Positions 7,845 to 16,864 are shown, counted from the stretch's first letter. The stretch is 64,000 nt of DNA from Candidatus Zixiibacteriota bacterium (GCA_040756055.1 JBFLZR010000002.1:22411-86410), one strand, 5' to 3'. A program made the numbers and translations. Notes: a model not told the origin generated them from the sequence alone.

Positions 7845-9916
7845 CTGATCACAAGGACCTTTGTTTTTTCTTCGGTCAAAAGAACCTTATCGTCTCGGCT
7901 CGCGAAAAGCTGCGCTACCGCTATGTAGACGCCGGAGGCAACCTCTTTGCCGGAGGCGTTTCGAAGGTTCCATTCAATCCAGTACTCGCCAGTCTCAGGA
8001 TCGGAATCAGCGATCTCGTCGATGCGGCCGACGTGATCGCCGGCAACGCTGAAAATATCGCAGACAATGTATGGATCGTCAGTATAGTACCCGTAAATAG
8101 GAACCCCCAGCGAGTCGGTCGGCACCTGAAACTTGAAACTAATTCCGTTGTCGCCCAACTCACTCGCTACAGCCGGATTCGGATAAGGCGTGAACATAGC
8201 GGCCGGCAGGTTCAGACGAGTGGAGTCAAGGACGGTGCGCTCCGATTCTACCGAGTAGCTTATCAAAAACAGGTTGAAAGGATTATACAGGTCGTTGATC
8301 GGCGACGCCGGCGCAAACATCATGGTTGCCGAACGGTATCGCTGCAAGTCGCTTATATAGAAAGAAAATTCATGGTTCGTTGCTGTAGTAAGGGTCGATT
8401 CAGCAACAACGGTGGAGTCGATATTCTCCTGCAACTGAAAAACGGTATTGAATCCCCAATCGTAAGGAAAATCCGAATCAAGATCAACCGTGATGGTAAA
8501 TACCGAGTCGACGTGCACAATGTCATAATCACCGGGGGGTCCGTCAACCTGAACGGAATCATTACAGGCCGGGAATGTTCCATCAAGACATGCCCAGTAA
8601 GTGGTATCCGGAACAAGGTTCTGCAGGCCATTCAATTTCAGATAGAAAGCGCCGTTGTGGTCAGGCGAGAAAATATTCTCCCATTCGCCAACGTTTATCG
8701 GCTCCGTGTAGTCGGTGTGAACAGCCATGTTGCTGTCACCGGGCAGTTCCAGAAATTCCTCGAGATAGCTGTTTCGCTCGGAATAACCGATACCGTCAGG
8801 AGCCATGTGGGCTCTTGAACCGGTATAGTAGTTCCACAGCATAAATTCATGGAACGAAGAGGCAAAAGATTCGTCTCCCCCGGTATACGTACTGATGACA
8901 TTGTCGGTTGATTCCAGGAAGTCATCGGTCCCCATCCCGAGGGTAGCGCAGCCAAGCCAGATATCTCTGATTAGATTCGGACTGTACTTTTCAGACAGAA
9001 ACAGCGGATAGAGCATGCTCGAGTAGGGATGGAGGTCGAAGCTGTTTATGAATCTTCGAATCGAGGCATAGGGTTCACGAAAGAAGAACGGGAGATAGAA
9101 GTAATAGTCATTGATCTGGTCGTACATTTCTTCTTCCATCCAGGTCGCCGACATTTCCATCCAGGCACTCCGGTAGGCAGTTGTGTCGAGAGAGACGAAA
9201 GCGCCTTCGGTGAAATCTATGCCGTACTGAACGACGTGAAAGAATTCGTGGGCGCAGGTGACTCTAACGGCGTCGAGCGGGCGGTCTTGATATTCACTGA
9301 ATTCGGCGTAGTCATTATCTATCAGCATAAAAGCTGTGGCCCTGCTACTGGCCGTGGTACCGTCGATATGAACCGAGTCCAAATAGGTCATTCCGTATAC
9401 GGCGAAACTGAAATTGACCAAATATACATCGAACTCCGGTCCGGCGGGGTCGTAAGAGCCGTCACTCGGTGGCGGCGGATAGCCGAGGTCGTCCACCAGA
9501 TGCGAATAGACTTCGTCGAAGATAGCTGCAACCGATTCGGGGTAGCCGCTGGCAACGGCGTTGTCGCCCGATGTCGTGTAGTGGACGCGAAAAATCCCTG
9601 ACGGTGACACTAGTGATTGATCCAAACCGGCCGGGCGCTCCGCTGCCTGCGTTCCCAGTTCCTTGAGAAGGTTGGGGTCGAGCTTATCCTGATTCAGAAC
9701 GAAATCCCTGATTGCGGGCGTGCCGCACTTGACGGGAAGTTCGCCCATTTGCTCAAAGGCCGTACTGAGTGATGTTGCCTGGCTTCGGCTCATCTGGCCG
9801 GTAGCATACATGTATGCCTGAATAATCTCAACCTGCGTTTCCCGGCTCAATTGGTCGGCAAAGGCAGCGGCCGCCAGACAGACGAGAGCAGCGGTGACAA
9901 TAATGGATACTTTCAA
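7841..9916 (-). CDS. Secreted zinc metalloprotease-like protein with C-terminal sorting-type domain
   Basis: 691 residues. A signal peptide (residues 1-20, ending AAAFA) is followed by a region containing VTCAHEFFHVVQYG, the HExxH zinc motif. The arrangement resembles the MXAN_6640-type putative metalloproteases. The C-terminal ~110 residues begin with FTPYPNPA and end in VASGVYIAVAQ and KTKVLVIR. This is the usual form of a FlgD-Ig-like/T9SS-type C-terminal domain in FCB bacteria, so secretion to the cell surface is likely. The third zinc ligand was not located with confidence. It follows the PHP phosphatase gene by seven bases. Confidence 0.75.
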   Translation of the reverse strand: MKVSIIVTAALVCLAAAAFADQLSRETQVEIIQAYMYATGQMSRSQATSLSTAFEQMGELPVKCGTPAIRDFVLNQDKLDPNLLKELGTQAAERPAGLDQSLVSPSGIFRVHYTTSGDNAVASGYPESVAAIFDEVYSHLVDDLGYPPPPSDGSYDPAGPEFDVYLVNFSFAVYGMTYLDSVHIDGTTASSRATAFMLIDNDYAEFSEYQDRPLDAVRVTCAHEFFHVVQYGIDFTEGAFVSLDTTAYRSAWMEMSATWMEEEMYDQINDYYFYLPFFFREPYASIRRFINSFDLHPYSSMLYPLFLSEKYSPNLIRDIWLGCATLGMGTDDFLESTDNVISTYTGGDESFASSFHEFMLWNYYTGSRAHMAPDGIGYSERNSYLEEFLELPGDSNMAVHTDYTEPINVGEWENIFSPDHNGAFYLKLNGLQNLVPDTTYWACLDGTFPACNDSVQVDGPPGDYDIVHVDSVFTITVDLDSDFPYDWGFNTVFQLQENIDSTVVAESTLTTATNHEFSFYISDLQRYRSATMMFAPASPINDLYNPFNLFLISYSVESERTVLDSTRLNLPAAMFTPYPNPAVASELGDNGISFKFQVPTDSLGVPIYGYYTDDPYIVCDIFSVAGDHVGRIDEIADSDPETGEYWIEWNLRNASGKEVASGVYIAVAQLFASRDDKVLLTEEKTKVLVIR

Positions 9917-9923
9917 ACTCGCC

Positions 9924-10742
9924 TCACTTTTTCAATTCCTTTAACTTCTCCAGACATTCGTAAGGTACCTTTTGCGAACCTACGGCGTCATACCGGGCGT
10001 TCAGCCCGTGGAAATCCGAACCTCCGGTAACGAGCAGACGGTGCCTGTCGGCCAGATGGCGATAACGATCCACCTGGGATTGCTGGTGCGATGGATGGTA
10101 CGCCTCAACACCGTCAAGTCCAAAACCAATCAGCATATCAAGATATTTGTCTTTGTCGCCTATCCCGGGGTGAGCCAGAACCGCCAGACCATCGGCCTGA
10201 TGAATAAGCTCCATAGCTCTCTGCGGAGTGAAATTCACCTTTGGCACATAAGCCGGACCATCATTGCCTATATACTTGACGAATGCCTCCTCATAGGTAT
10301 TCGTGGCTCCGCGCTGGAAAATGGCTTTCGCTACATGGGGACGACCGACAACCGTGCCGTGCGACTGCTTCAGTACATCGTCGAAGGTAATGTCGACACC
10401 AAGCTCATTGAGTTTTTCCACCATCAATTTTCCTCGCCGGCTCCGGTGGCTCTGGAAATCATCAAGAGCCTGCCGCAACTGTGAATTGTCCGGGTCGAAC
10501 ATATAGGCCAGAAGGTGCATGTCGGCGTCATCCACCGTTACGGAAAGTTCAACGCCCGTTATCAGTTCCGGGTCATCTTTGTCCATCAGCTTTCTGATGG
10601 CCCGAAAGCCCTGAAGGGTATCATGGTCAGTGACGGAAAAGGCCTGTATGCGGCTGTTTCTCACAAGCTCCAGCAACTCTTCCGGTTGACTCGCGCCGTC
10701 AGAGTAGCATGTGTGGAGATGTAAGTCAACATACCGCTTCAT
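9924..10742 (-). CDS. PHP-domain phosphatase, RNase AM / 3',5'-nucleoside bisphosphate phosphatase type (YciV/TrpH-like)
   Basis: 272 residues. The motifs YVDLHLHTCYSDG, AFSVTDHDTL, ITGVELS, LAVLAHPG, GVEAYHP and VTGGSDFHG appear in the order of the YciV/TrpH subgroup of PHP phosphoesterases. Characterised members dephosphorylate 3',5'-bisphosphorylated nucleosides and trim 5' ends of small RNAs. The length matches the family (about 270-290). It starts one base from the stop of the upstream formiminotransferase-cyclodeaminase gene, so they are coupled. Cytoplasmic. Confidence 0.88.
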   Translation of the reverse strand: MKRYVDLHLHTCYSDGASQPEELLELVRNSRIQAFSVTDHDTLQGFRAIRKLMDKDDPELITGVELSVTVDDADMHLLAYMFDPDNSQLRQALDDFQSHRSRRGKLMVEKLNELGVDITFDDVLKQSHGTVVGRPHVAKAIFQRGATNTYEEAFVKYIGNDGPAYVPKVNFTPQRAMELIHQADGLAVLAHPGIGDKDKYLDMLIGFGLDGVEAYHPSHQQSQVDRYRHLADRHRLLVTGGSDFHGLNARYDAVGSQKVPYECLEKLKELKK

Positions 10743-12242
10743 CTACAGTTTGCTTTCTACCCGTTTTTTAATCCTCTGAGCTATCTGCTGACCTTCTTTA
10801 ATGATTTCGTTGGCTTCGCCCTTCATTTTGCTGACGAACTCTTTATCGCTGATTGAGGTGAGGTTTATTTTGACGTTGTACCCGGCGCCTTCAATAGCCA
10901 CCATACCCATCAGGCCGGCCACACCGGCATCGCTGATTGAATTTTCGTTGCCTTTGTTGGCGACGATTTCCGTGAGCTTCATGACTTCCAGGGCTTTCTT
11001 CATCACCGTGAGCGGCACGGAAGCGGCCCCTTTGTTGGCCTCTTCTATGATGGCATCATCTTTTGTCTTGAAGGCTTCCATCACCTTGTTGAAAGCCTCT
11101 TTGTCAGTCTCGATTAATGTAGTAAGCTCCGCCCTCAGGGCATCACACTTATCACGTATCTCGGACAGTTCATCTTTGACATCGGCATATTTTTTCTTGC
11201 CGACCGTCAGACGGCAGACCATTGCTGAAAGGGCGGCCGACAGAACGCCGGCTGAAGCCGCCACCGAACCGCCTCCGGGAGCTGGAGATGAAGACGCTAC
11301 TTCATCGTAAAAAGTCTCTTTTGCCGCACCGGAGACCGAACTTGCGGCTTTGAGCTTCTCCTCGAGAATCTGGGCCTTGGAGAAGTTCTCGAGACGAAGA
11401 TAGAAATCGCTGACCGCCACCAGGGCGTCATTGGGGACCAGCCCGATGACTTCGGAAGAAGTTACGTTAACCCCATATCGAGCCGCTTCGGATTTTATCG
11501 TCTCAAAAACGCGGAAGATCGGAGTTTTGGTGTACTCGACAAGGTTCATCGAAATCTGAACCTGGTCGCGTTCTTTGATTTCGAAGCCCAGAGCCTTAAC
11601 GTAGCGGTAGCCGCCCTTTAATGACCTTACCGCGTCGGCGATATTATCGGCAATCCATTTCTTATTGGTGTCGAGGTAGACGTTGAACGCCACCAGCGGG
11701 AAGCGCACCCCGATAGCGGTGGAACCGGCTTTAAGGTTCATTTTGGAGGGGCCGTAGTCCGGCTTGCGGGATTTGTCGGTCTCGATGCTGTCGCGGATAC
11801 CTTCGTACTCTCCCTGGCGAACATTGGCCAGGTTCTTGCGCTTCGATGAAGTAGCGGCGTCTTCGTAAAGATACACGGGAATCTGAAGTTCCTCGCCGAC
11901 CCTCTTGCCGAGCTTGTTAGCCAGCTCGATAGCGTCTTCGATGGAGACGTCTGAAATCGGAATGAACGGGCAAACATCGCAGGCGCCCATGCGGGGATGC
12001 TCGCCTTTATGAGTGGTCATATCGATCAATTCGGCTGCCTTCTGATAACCGCGGAAGGCCGCCTCGACGGCGTTATCCGGGTGAGAGACGAAGGTTACCA
12101 CAGCGCGATTATGGTCACGATCCATTTCCTTGTCAAGCAGGACGACTCCGTCGACCGAAGTTATCGCTTCACAGATAGCGTCGATAACCTCGGGACGACG
12201 GCCTTCGGAAAAATTAGGAACACATTCAATTAGCTTAGGCAT
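10743..12242 (-). CDS. ftcD: Bifunctional glutamate formiminotransferase / formiminotetrahydrofolate cyclodeaminase
   Basis: 499 residues. The N-terminal ~300 residues are the formiminotransferase domain (MPKLIECVPNFSEGRRPEV, then DREHN-type DRDHNRAVVTF and GACDVCPFIP). The C-terminal ~190 are the cyclodeaminase domain (SSSPAPGGGSVAASAGVL). Together they move a formimino group from formiminoglutamate to tetrahydrofolate and deaminate it to methenyl-THF. The ATG at 12242 has GGAG six bases upstream; a longer frame to 12290 lacks this. No hut genes are nearby, so its role may be one-carbon supply rather than a local histidine pathway. The fused form is common in FCB-group bacteria and in animals. 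Confidence 0.92.
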   Translation of the reverse strand: MPKLIECVPNFSEGRRPEVIDAICEAITSVDGVVLLDKEMDRDHNRAVVTFVSHPDNAVEAAFRGYQKAAELIDMTTHKGEHPRMGACDVCPFIPISDVSIEDAIELANKLGKRVGEELQIPVYLYEDAATSSKRKNLANVRQGEYEGIRDSIETDKSRKPDYGPSKMNLKAGSTAIGVRFPLVAFNVYLDTNKKWIADNIADAVRSLKGGYRYVKALGFEIKERDQVQISMNLVEYTKTPIFRVFETIKSEAARYGVNVTSSEVIGLVPNDALVAVSDFYLRLENFSKAQILEEKLKAASSVSGAAKETFYDEVASSSPAPGGGSVAASAGVLSAALSAMVCRLTVGKKKYADVKDELSEIRDKCDALRAELTTLIETDKEAFNKVMEAFKTKDDAIIEEANKGAASVPLTVMKKALEVMKLTEIVANKGNENSISDAGVAGLMGMVAIEGAGYNVKINLTSISDKEFVSKMKGEANEIIKEGQQIAQRIKKRVESKL

Positions 12243-12259
12243 GTTTTTCTCCGGAATGA

Positions 12260-13219
12260 TTAAGACTTGTATTTTCTTTTCAGACCCCATGCCAGCAATG
12301 GAATCATTATCTCATGGTGGCCAACGAAATTAAAACCGGTCCCTGCCTTGTGAGTGGGACGGTCGACAATGTTAACTTTGGGACGATAATGCATGATCAT
12401 GTCAAAGTTGGCAGTGGTCAGCTGATTTTTGCCCTTGCTGATATTGCGGGCCACAGTCAGCGCTTTGAGAAAGACCTCTGGAAGAATGACCGCTGACCCG
12501 ATATTGGCTACCACGCCACCTTTGTTTATTTCCGTGCAGATATTTGCCAGAACCCGGAAATCCACGTGAGACGCCTCGCCAAGATGCGCAGCGTTGAAGG
12601 TCGGTTGCTGCGAGATTATATCAGTACCAATTCCCATGTGGACGGTGACCGGAAGACCGAGCTTGTATGCCGACGCGAAAAGCGAGTACCTCGCGTATTT
12701 CGCCTTGCGGGTCGAAATAAATTGCCCGCCGGCCTGGCCGAGACCGAGATTTTCATCCGAGGCGATATCCCCGATCGAAGCTATCATCTCCCCCGTCTCT
12801 TTCACCATGCCGAATGAGCCGTCCTGAAGTCCCGCCTGAACATCTTCCGACGTTCCTCCGAAAAAGGCCAACTCAAGGTCATGGATAAGCCCGGCTCCAT
12901 TGAAAGAAAGCCCGGTCACCAGACGCCGCTTCATAAGATCTATAATGACCGGTGAGAGTCCCACTTTAATGGTATGAGCGCCCAAAAGAAGGTGAAACGG
13001 ACGGCCCTTCTTTCGCGCCTTTATGACCAGATCGATAAATTCGTTGAAATCGGCAGCCTTCAGCATCCTGGGCAGCGACTGAAGAAAATCAGAACCTGAC
13101 AGGCCCTTTAAGGGCCGTCCGAAAGAATTCACGGTAGTCCTGTTCTTGCGTAACGCCATTGAATACTGCTTGACCTTATTGAGGTCGATAGGCTGAATTT
13201 TGGGTCTTTTCTGAGGCAT
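12260..13219 (-). CDS. Deoxyhypusine synthase-like family protein
   Basis: 319 residues. It contains LLLGAHTIKVGLSPVIIDLM, FNGAGLIHDLELAFFGGTSEDV, PVTVHMGIGTDII, NIGSAVILPEVFLKALTVAR and a C-terminal GHHEIMIPLLAWGL. I recognise this as a widespread bacterial protein family placed near deoxyhypusine synthase (NAD-dependent, Rossmann-like), but its reaction is not established and bacteria lack eIF5A. The ATG at 13219 lies one base after the upstream stop; a GTG at 13240 is an alternative. No Shine-Dalgarno sequence is visible, so translational coupling is likely. The family call is moderate and the function is unknown. Confidence 0.6.
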   Translation of the reverse strand: MPQKRPKIQPIDLNKVKQYSMALRKNRTTVNSFGRPLKGLSGSDFLQSLPRMLKAADFNEFIDLVIKARKKGRPFHLLLGAHTIKVGLSPVIIDLMKRRLVTGLSFNGAGLIHDLELAFFGGTSEDVQAGLQDGSFGMVKETGEMIASIGDIASDENLGLGQAGGQFISTRKAKYARYSLFASAYKLGLPVTVHMGIGTDIISQQPTFNAAHLGEASHVDFRVLANICTEINKGGVVANIGSAVILPEVFLKALTVARNISKGKNQLTTANFDMIMHYRPKVNIVDRPTHKAGTGFNFVGHHEIMIPLLAWGLKRKYKS

Positions 13220-13220
13220 A

Positions 13221-14075
13221 CTAAAAAACTTCGAGATCACCCAATTGGTAATCGGTCAGCTCAGCGGAAATGGAGCCAACCAGAACTTTCGACTTCATCA
13301 AAACAGGCATTTTGAGGCGGTCATCGGTTAACCATACTGTCAACTGTCCTTCGTGTTTAAACACGCCGACAGACTGCAAAAGCGGTTCCACCACCACGCA
13401 ATCGAAAGTGCCCGCATCGACAGTAATCTGCTCCTTCTTCAGTACCTTGACCTCCAGAGGGTACATCTTTCCGTCCGTAAAATTATCCACGAAAATCGAT
13501 TTGCCCACCTCGAGCTCCCTGGTGCGTACATAGTAAAGCACGGAAAGAGCGTCCTGGATGTAAGGACTGACTTCTATGGTGTCTTTTTCAAAAAAGACAA
13601 CATTGTTGCGCTGGTCGAAACTGTACTGCTTGTCGGAGCGATAATTTCCCTCTCTAAGCTTCTTCTCGAAGCGCCAGGAGAATATGCCGAGGGCATCGAT
13701 TATGGACTCCACGCTGTCGGCGACCTGGAAGAAGTTGGAAAAGAAACTGTTGGAATAGGCCCTGGTGACAATTTGGTAACAGGGACGGCCGTTGTACTCA
13801 ATAAGCCGGGCGACTTCCATCGTGGCGTTACCGGCATTTATGAATCCATAGTTGATATCGAAATCAAATTTCTCATTGACACCGAAAGCCACGTTCTCGA
13901 CATAGCGGTCTATAGAGCCGTAGGCTTCGGTCTGCTGGACACTATCCTGCGAAGCCGCTCTGGCGATACCTATCTCTATTAAGAGAAAGTAAAACAGTGG
14001 GACCAAGCCGATAACGGCGATGACCGACACTATCACACCCGGTATTTTAGATCTGATTTCCACCGACCTTCTCAT
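13221..14075 (-). CDS. DUF3108 domain-containing exported protein
   Basis: 284 residues with an N-terminal hydrophobic segment (about residues 14-32) that serves as a signal peptide or anchor. The body starts GEKFDFDINYGFINAGNATM-like (here VNEKFDFDINYGFINAG) and includes ETFDC-like AGTFDCVVVEP and LTVWLTDDRLKMPV, typical of DUF3108. These are periplasmic proteins of unknown function. The start overlaps the phosphatase gene upstream by 29 bases; the ATG at 14075 follows a TTG at 14078. Confidence 0.78.
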   Translation of the reverse strand: MRRSVEIRSKIPGVIVSVIAVIGLVPLFYFLLIEIGIARAASQDSVQQTEAYGSIDRYVENVAFGVNEKFDFDINYGFINAGNATMEVARLIEYNGRPCYQIVTRAYSNSFFSNFFQVADSVESIIDALGIFSWRFEKKLREGNYRSDKQYSFDQRNNVVFFEKDTIEVSPYIQDALSVLYYVRTRELEVGKSIFVDNFTDGKMYPLEVKVLKKEQITVDAGTFDCVVVEPLLQSVGVFKHEGQLTVWLTDDRLKMPVLMKSKVLVGSISAELTDYQLGDLEVF

Positions 14076-14547
14076 CAATCCTTTTTACAATCTCATCGAG
14101 AATCTTGCCGAGATGTTCCCCTATCTCAAGGAACGTCTCATTGTATCGATCGAGCGACTGTCCGATCGGGTCAACCACACCCTCGCCGTCCGCGCCCCCA
14201 TCGGGAAAGTTCTTAAACAGATATGTTTTGCTTTCCGCGTTTCTTTTCAGCCGGATAATCTCACGGTAGTGTTCGGGGGTCATGGCAAATATCAGGTCCG
14301 CCCTGTCAATCAGGGTCGAGCTTAACGGACGTGATAAATGTTGGGACAGGTCAACCTCCCATATCTTTGAGGCTTCGTTGGCATACATCGTGGCCGGGAA
14401 ACCCGTCGCGGCAGCCGTACCCGCGGAGACAACTTCAAACTTGCCGGGCCGTTTCTTATCAAGAAGCATCCTGAGAGCCCCCTCGGCCATGGGTGAACGG
14501 CAGGTATTGCCGGTACAGACAAACAGTATCGTGAAAACGTCGCTCAT
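14047..14547 (-). CDS. Low-molecular-weight phosphatase, protein-arginine-phosphatase type (YwlE-like)
   Basis: 166 residues. The P-loop CTGNTCRS (Cys11 to Ser18) fits the C(x)5R(S/T) motif, and DPIGQS near residue 135 supplies the general-acid aspartate. The threonine at P-loop position five is the residue that makes Bacillus YwlE specific for phosphoarginine rather than phosphotyrosine. The gene sits directly behind a Sua5-type gene, as ywlE does near ywlC in Bacillus. Arginine phosphatase activity is therefore the favoured inference, but a McsB kinase partner is not in this window. It overlaps sua5 by four bases. Confidence 0.85.
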   Translation of the reverse strand: MSDVFTILFVCTGNTCRSPMAEGALRMLLDKKRPGKFEVVSAGTAAATGFPATMYANEASKIWEVDLSQHLSRPLSSTLIDRADLIFAMTPEHYREIIRLKRNAESKTYLFKNFPDGGADGEGVVDPIGQSLDRYNETFLEIGEHLGKILDEIVKRIDEKVGGNQI

Positions 14548-15191
14548 ATCAATTGACTCTTCAGTATCTGCTGGATATCATCCGCGGCTATGGCTCCCTC
14601 ACGGAGAATTACGGCCTGTTCCTGACTGACATCGACAACCGTTGACACGGTGTTATCCAGCACACCGACGTCAATGTACAAATCCACCTTGCCGCCGAAC
14701 GCCCTGGCGATTTCATCCACCGTATCGAGATCCTCAGTCCCCGACAGGTTGGCCGAGGTGGCCGTTACGGGAAACGCAACTTCCTTGAGCAGGGCTTTGA
14801 TAAACGGCGCCGATGAAAGCCTGATGCCGATTTTGCCATCCACCACCAGCGGTTCGCCGAGATCATGCGTGGCTTCCAAAACCAGTGTGAGCGGACCGGG
14901 CAGAAATCTCTCCGCCAACCGCTTCGCCGCCGGGTTAAAAACAGCATAGGACGAAATATCACGCTGGTCGCGCACAAATATCGCTGTCGGAAGCTTCACC
15001 GGCCGGCCTTTGATGCTATAAAGCCTCGAGACAGCCGAAGGCTGATCGGCACGCGCCAGAAGACCGTAGCGAGTCTCTGTCGGCGCGACGACCAGTCCGC
15101 CATCCTTCAGCACGGCGGCCGCCTTAGCCACTACGCCTGCATCCGGGACAGCATATTCAACAGCGTCAATTCTCGGGCTCATCATTTCCAA
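14544..15191 (-). CDS. L-threonylcarbamoyladenylate synthase (Sua5/YrdC/YwlC family)
   Basis: 215 residues, the YrdC-domain length. Motifs GGLVVAPTETRYGLLA, SIKGRP, FLPGPLTLVL, IGIRLSSAPF and VTATSANLSG are all typical. The enzyme makes threonylcarbamoyl-AMP for the t6A37 modification of ANN-decoding tRNAs. The C-terminal Sua5 extension of the longer relatives is absent, so this is the short YrdC/YwlC form. Its start lies inside the end of the SPOR gene. The neighbouring arginine-phosphatase gene repeats an association known from Firmicutes. Confidence 0.92.
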   Translation of the reverse strand: MEMMSPRIDAVEYAVPDAGVVAKAAAVLKDGGLVVAPTETRYGLLARADQPSAVSRLYSIKGRPVKLPTAIFVRDQRDISSYAVFNPAAKRLAERFLPGPLTLVLEATHDLGEPLVVDGKIGIRLSSAPFIKALLKEVAFPVTATSANLSGTEDLDTVDEIARAFGGKVDLYIDVGVLDNTVSTVVDVSQEQAVILREGAIAADDIQQILKSQLI

Positions 15192-15810
15192 TCACACCTT
15201 TCGGTTCTTCAACGGCCGGCAATGAATCTATCGGCTGAGGCGTCAGCAAGTCCTCATAAAGCGGTGTGGCCTCATTAACACGTACCGTTACGGCAACGAC
15301 CCAGGCATCGGTATAACCCGCCTCCTTGACCCTCATCATGTAATCTTCCGCCTTCTCCCGATCACTGAAATTGCCGACTCTGACCTTGTAATAAGGCACT
15401 TCATAATCGAGAAAAATCGGACGGTCAAAAATCTCTTCGGCCACTTTTACCGAAAACCTGGCGTCCCCATAAACCTTGCTCGTAAAAATCTGTATTCGAA
15501 ACGCCTGGTTGTTCAGGGTGTCGATGCTTCCCGCCGTGACATCGGGTTGTTGATAAGAAGTATCCGTGGTAGCATCGGCCTGAACAAACGCGCTCTGGCC
15601 CGCGATATCAGCGGATCTCGGGTGCGTTACCGGCACCACTTCGTGATCCTCCGGCAACTCAAGCGGATCGAATCCGCGGGGGTCAGACACCGCTACCGAA
15701 GGTCGCTCTTTCTCTTCTTCGGCGACCTCCTTTTTCACTATGCATCCGACCAACAGCAATATGGCCAGCGATATTGCGACCGGTCTATAAATAACGATGC
15801 GTTTTTTCAT
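15166..15810 (-). CDS. SPOR-domain lipoprotein
   Basis: 214 residues. The N-terminus has a basic region, a hydrophobic core and a lipobox ending LLLVGC (Cys22), so a diacylated lipoprotein is expected. After a Pro/Asp-rich linker, residues about 100-175 (FRIQIFTSKVYGDARFSV ... YKVRVGNFSDREKAEDYM) form a SPOR repeat, which binds denuded peptidoglycan glycans, often at division sites. It overlaps manC by 26 bases. The acidic, proline-rich C-terminal tail has no recognised domain. Confidence 0.82.
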   Translation of the reverse strand: MKKRIVIYRPVAISLAILLLVGCIVKKEVAEEEKERPSVAVSDPRGFDPLELPEDHEVVPVTHPRSADIAGQSAFVQADATTDTSYQQPDVTAGSIDTLNNQAFRIQIFTSKVYGDARFSVKVAEEIFDRPIFLDYEVPYYKVRVGNFSDREKAEDYMMRVKEAGYTDAWVVAVTVRVNEATPLYEDLLTPQPIDSLPAVEEPKGVIGNDEPEN

Positions 15811-16864
15811 TCTCGTCCAATCTCGCCAGAATCTGTTTGATCTGGTCGGCCTTGGTGCGGTGTACCACCAGGGTTATGTCTTTCGACCTGACAACCACGA
15901 GGTCGGAGACTCCCAGACAGGCAATAATACCCTCGGCATCATTGTAAATGATGGTCTCATAGGATTCCTGTGTCACGGCATCACCAATAATCACGTTGCG
16001 ATCCGAGTCTACATTCTTATACCGCGCCAACGCATTCCAGCCTCCAATATCATCCCATAAAATGTCGGCTTTGACAGTCAAGACGTTCCCGGCTTTCTCC
16101 AGCACGGCGAAATCTATCGAAATCGCGGTGGCCCGCTCATACATCCGCAGGCAAGCGTCGGCTTCGCCTTTGGTGCCGATATGTTTGGAGTATTCATCGA
16201 GAAGTCTGCCGAGGTCCGGTTGATGCTCCGATATCGCCTTCAGAATGCTTTTGGCCGACCAGATGAACATACCGCTGTTCCAGAGATAGTCATGGCTGTA
16301 ATAGTATTCGTGCGCCACGGCCAGCTTGGGCTTCTCGGTGAAAGCCGCAACTTTGTAAAAAACGTATTCGCCTTCGTGTTTGTACATGTTGCCCAATTTG
16401 ATGTACCCATAGGCGGTTTCCGGACGCGTGGGGACGACACCAATCGTAATCAAGCAATCTTCGGCAGCCGCGATAGCCGTACCGGCCTCGATAATCTTGA
16501 GCAACTTTTCGGCGGGTCTTATCAAATGATCGGCGGATAACGTTACCATCACCGCCTCTTTGTCCTGATGCAGCAGATGAACGGCGGCCAACCCGATTGC
16601 TACACAGGTGTTGCGTCCCATCGGCTCACACAACAGATGTCCGCCGTTAAGGTCCTTCACATTGTCATTGATGAAACGCGTCATGGACTCGCCGGTGACA
16701 ATTCGGATATTCTCATGCGGTATTAGAGGCAATACTCTGCTGATAGTCTCTTCGAGCATCGTCTTCTCCGATGTCAATCTCAGAAACTGTTTGGGTCGCT
16801 CGGCACGGGACAGCGGCCAGAAACGTTCACCCTTTCCACCCGCTAATATGACTCCGTAGACCAA
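15785..16864 (-). CDS. manC: Mannose-1-phosphate guanylyltransferase
   Basis: 359 residues, the single-domain (no isomerase) length. The nucleotidyltransferase signature GVILAGGKGERFWPLSR and RPKQFL are at the N-terminus, with FTEKPKL, YLWNSGMFIW and LWDDIGGWNAL further on. The product is GDP-mannose for surface polysaccharides. The start is a TTG, since no ATG is near and GAAGGAG lies at good spacing. It is the first gene of the long run down to 1.9 kb and has a clear promoter at 16900-16928. Confidence 0.92.
   Translation of the reverse strand: MVYGVILAGGKGERFWPLSRAERPKQFLRLTSEKTMLEETISRVLPLIPHENIRIVTGESMTRFINDNVKDLNGGHLLCEPMGRNTCVAIGLAAVHLLHQDKEAVMVTLSADHLIRPAEKLLKIIEAGTAIAAAEDCLITIGVVPTRPETAYGYIKLGNMYKHEGEYVFYKVAAFTEKPKLAVAHEYYYSHDYLWNSGMFIWSAKSILKAISEHQPDLGRLLDEYSKHIGTKGEADACLRMYERATAISIDFAVLEKAGNVLTVKADILWDDIGGWNALARYKNVDSDRNVIIGDAVTQESYETIIYNDAEGIIACLGVSDLVVVRSKDITLVVHRTKADQIKQILARLDENEKTHRYL

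Noticed and set aside
10743..12242. Histidine-utilisation operon around the formiminotransferase-cyclodeaminase
   Set aside because: No hutH, hutU or hutI is next to it; neighbours are unrelated.
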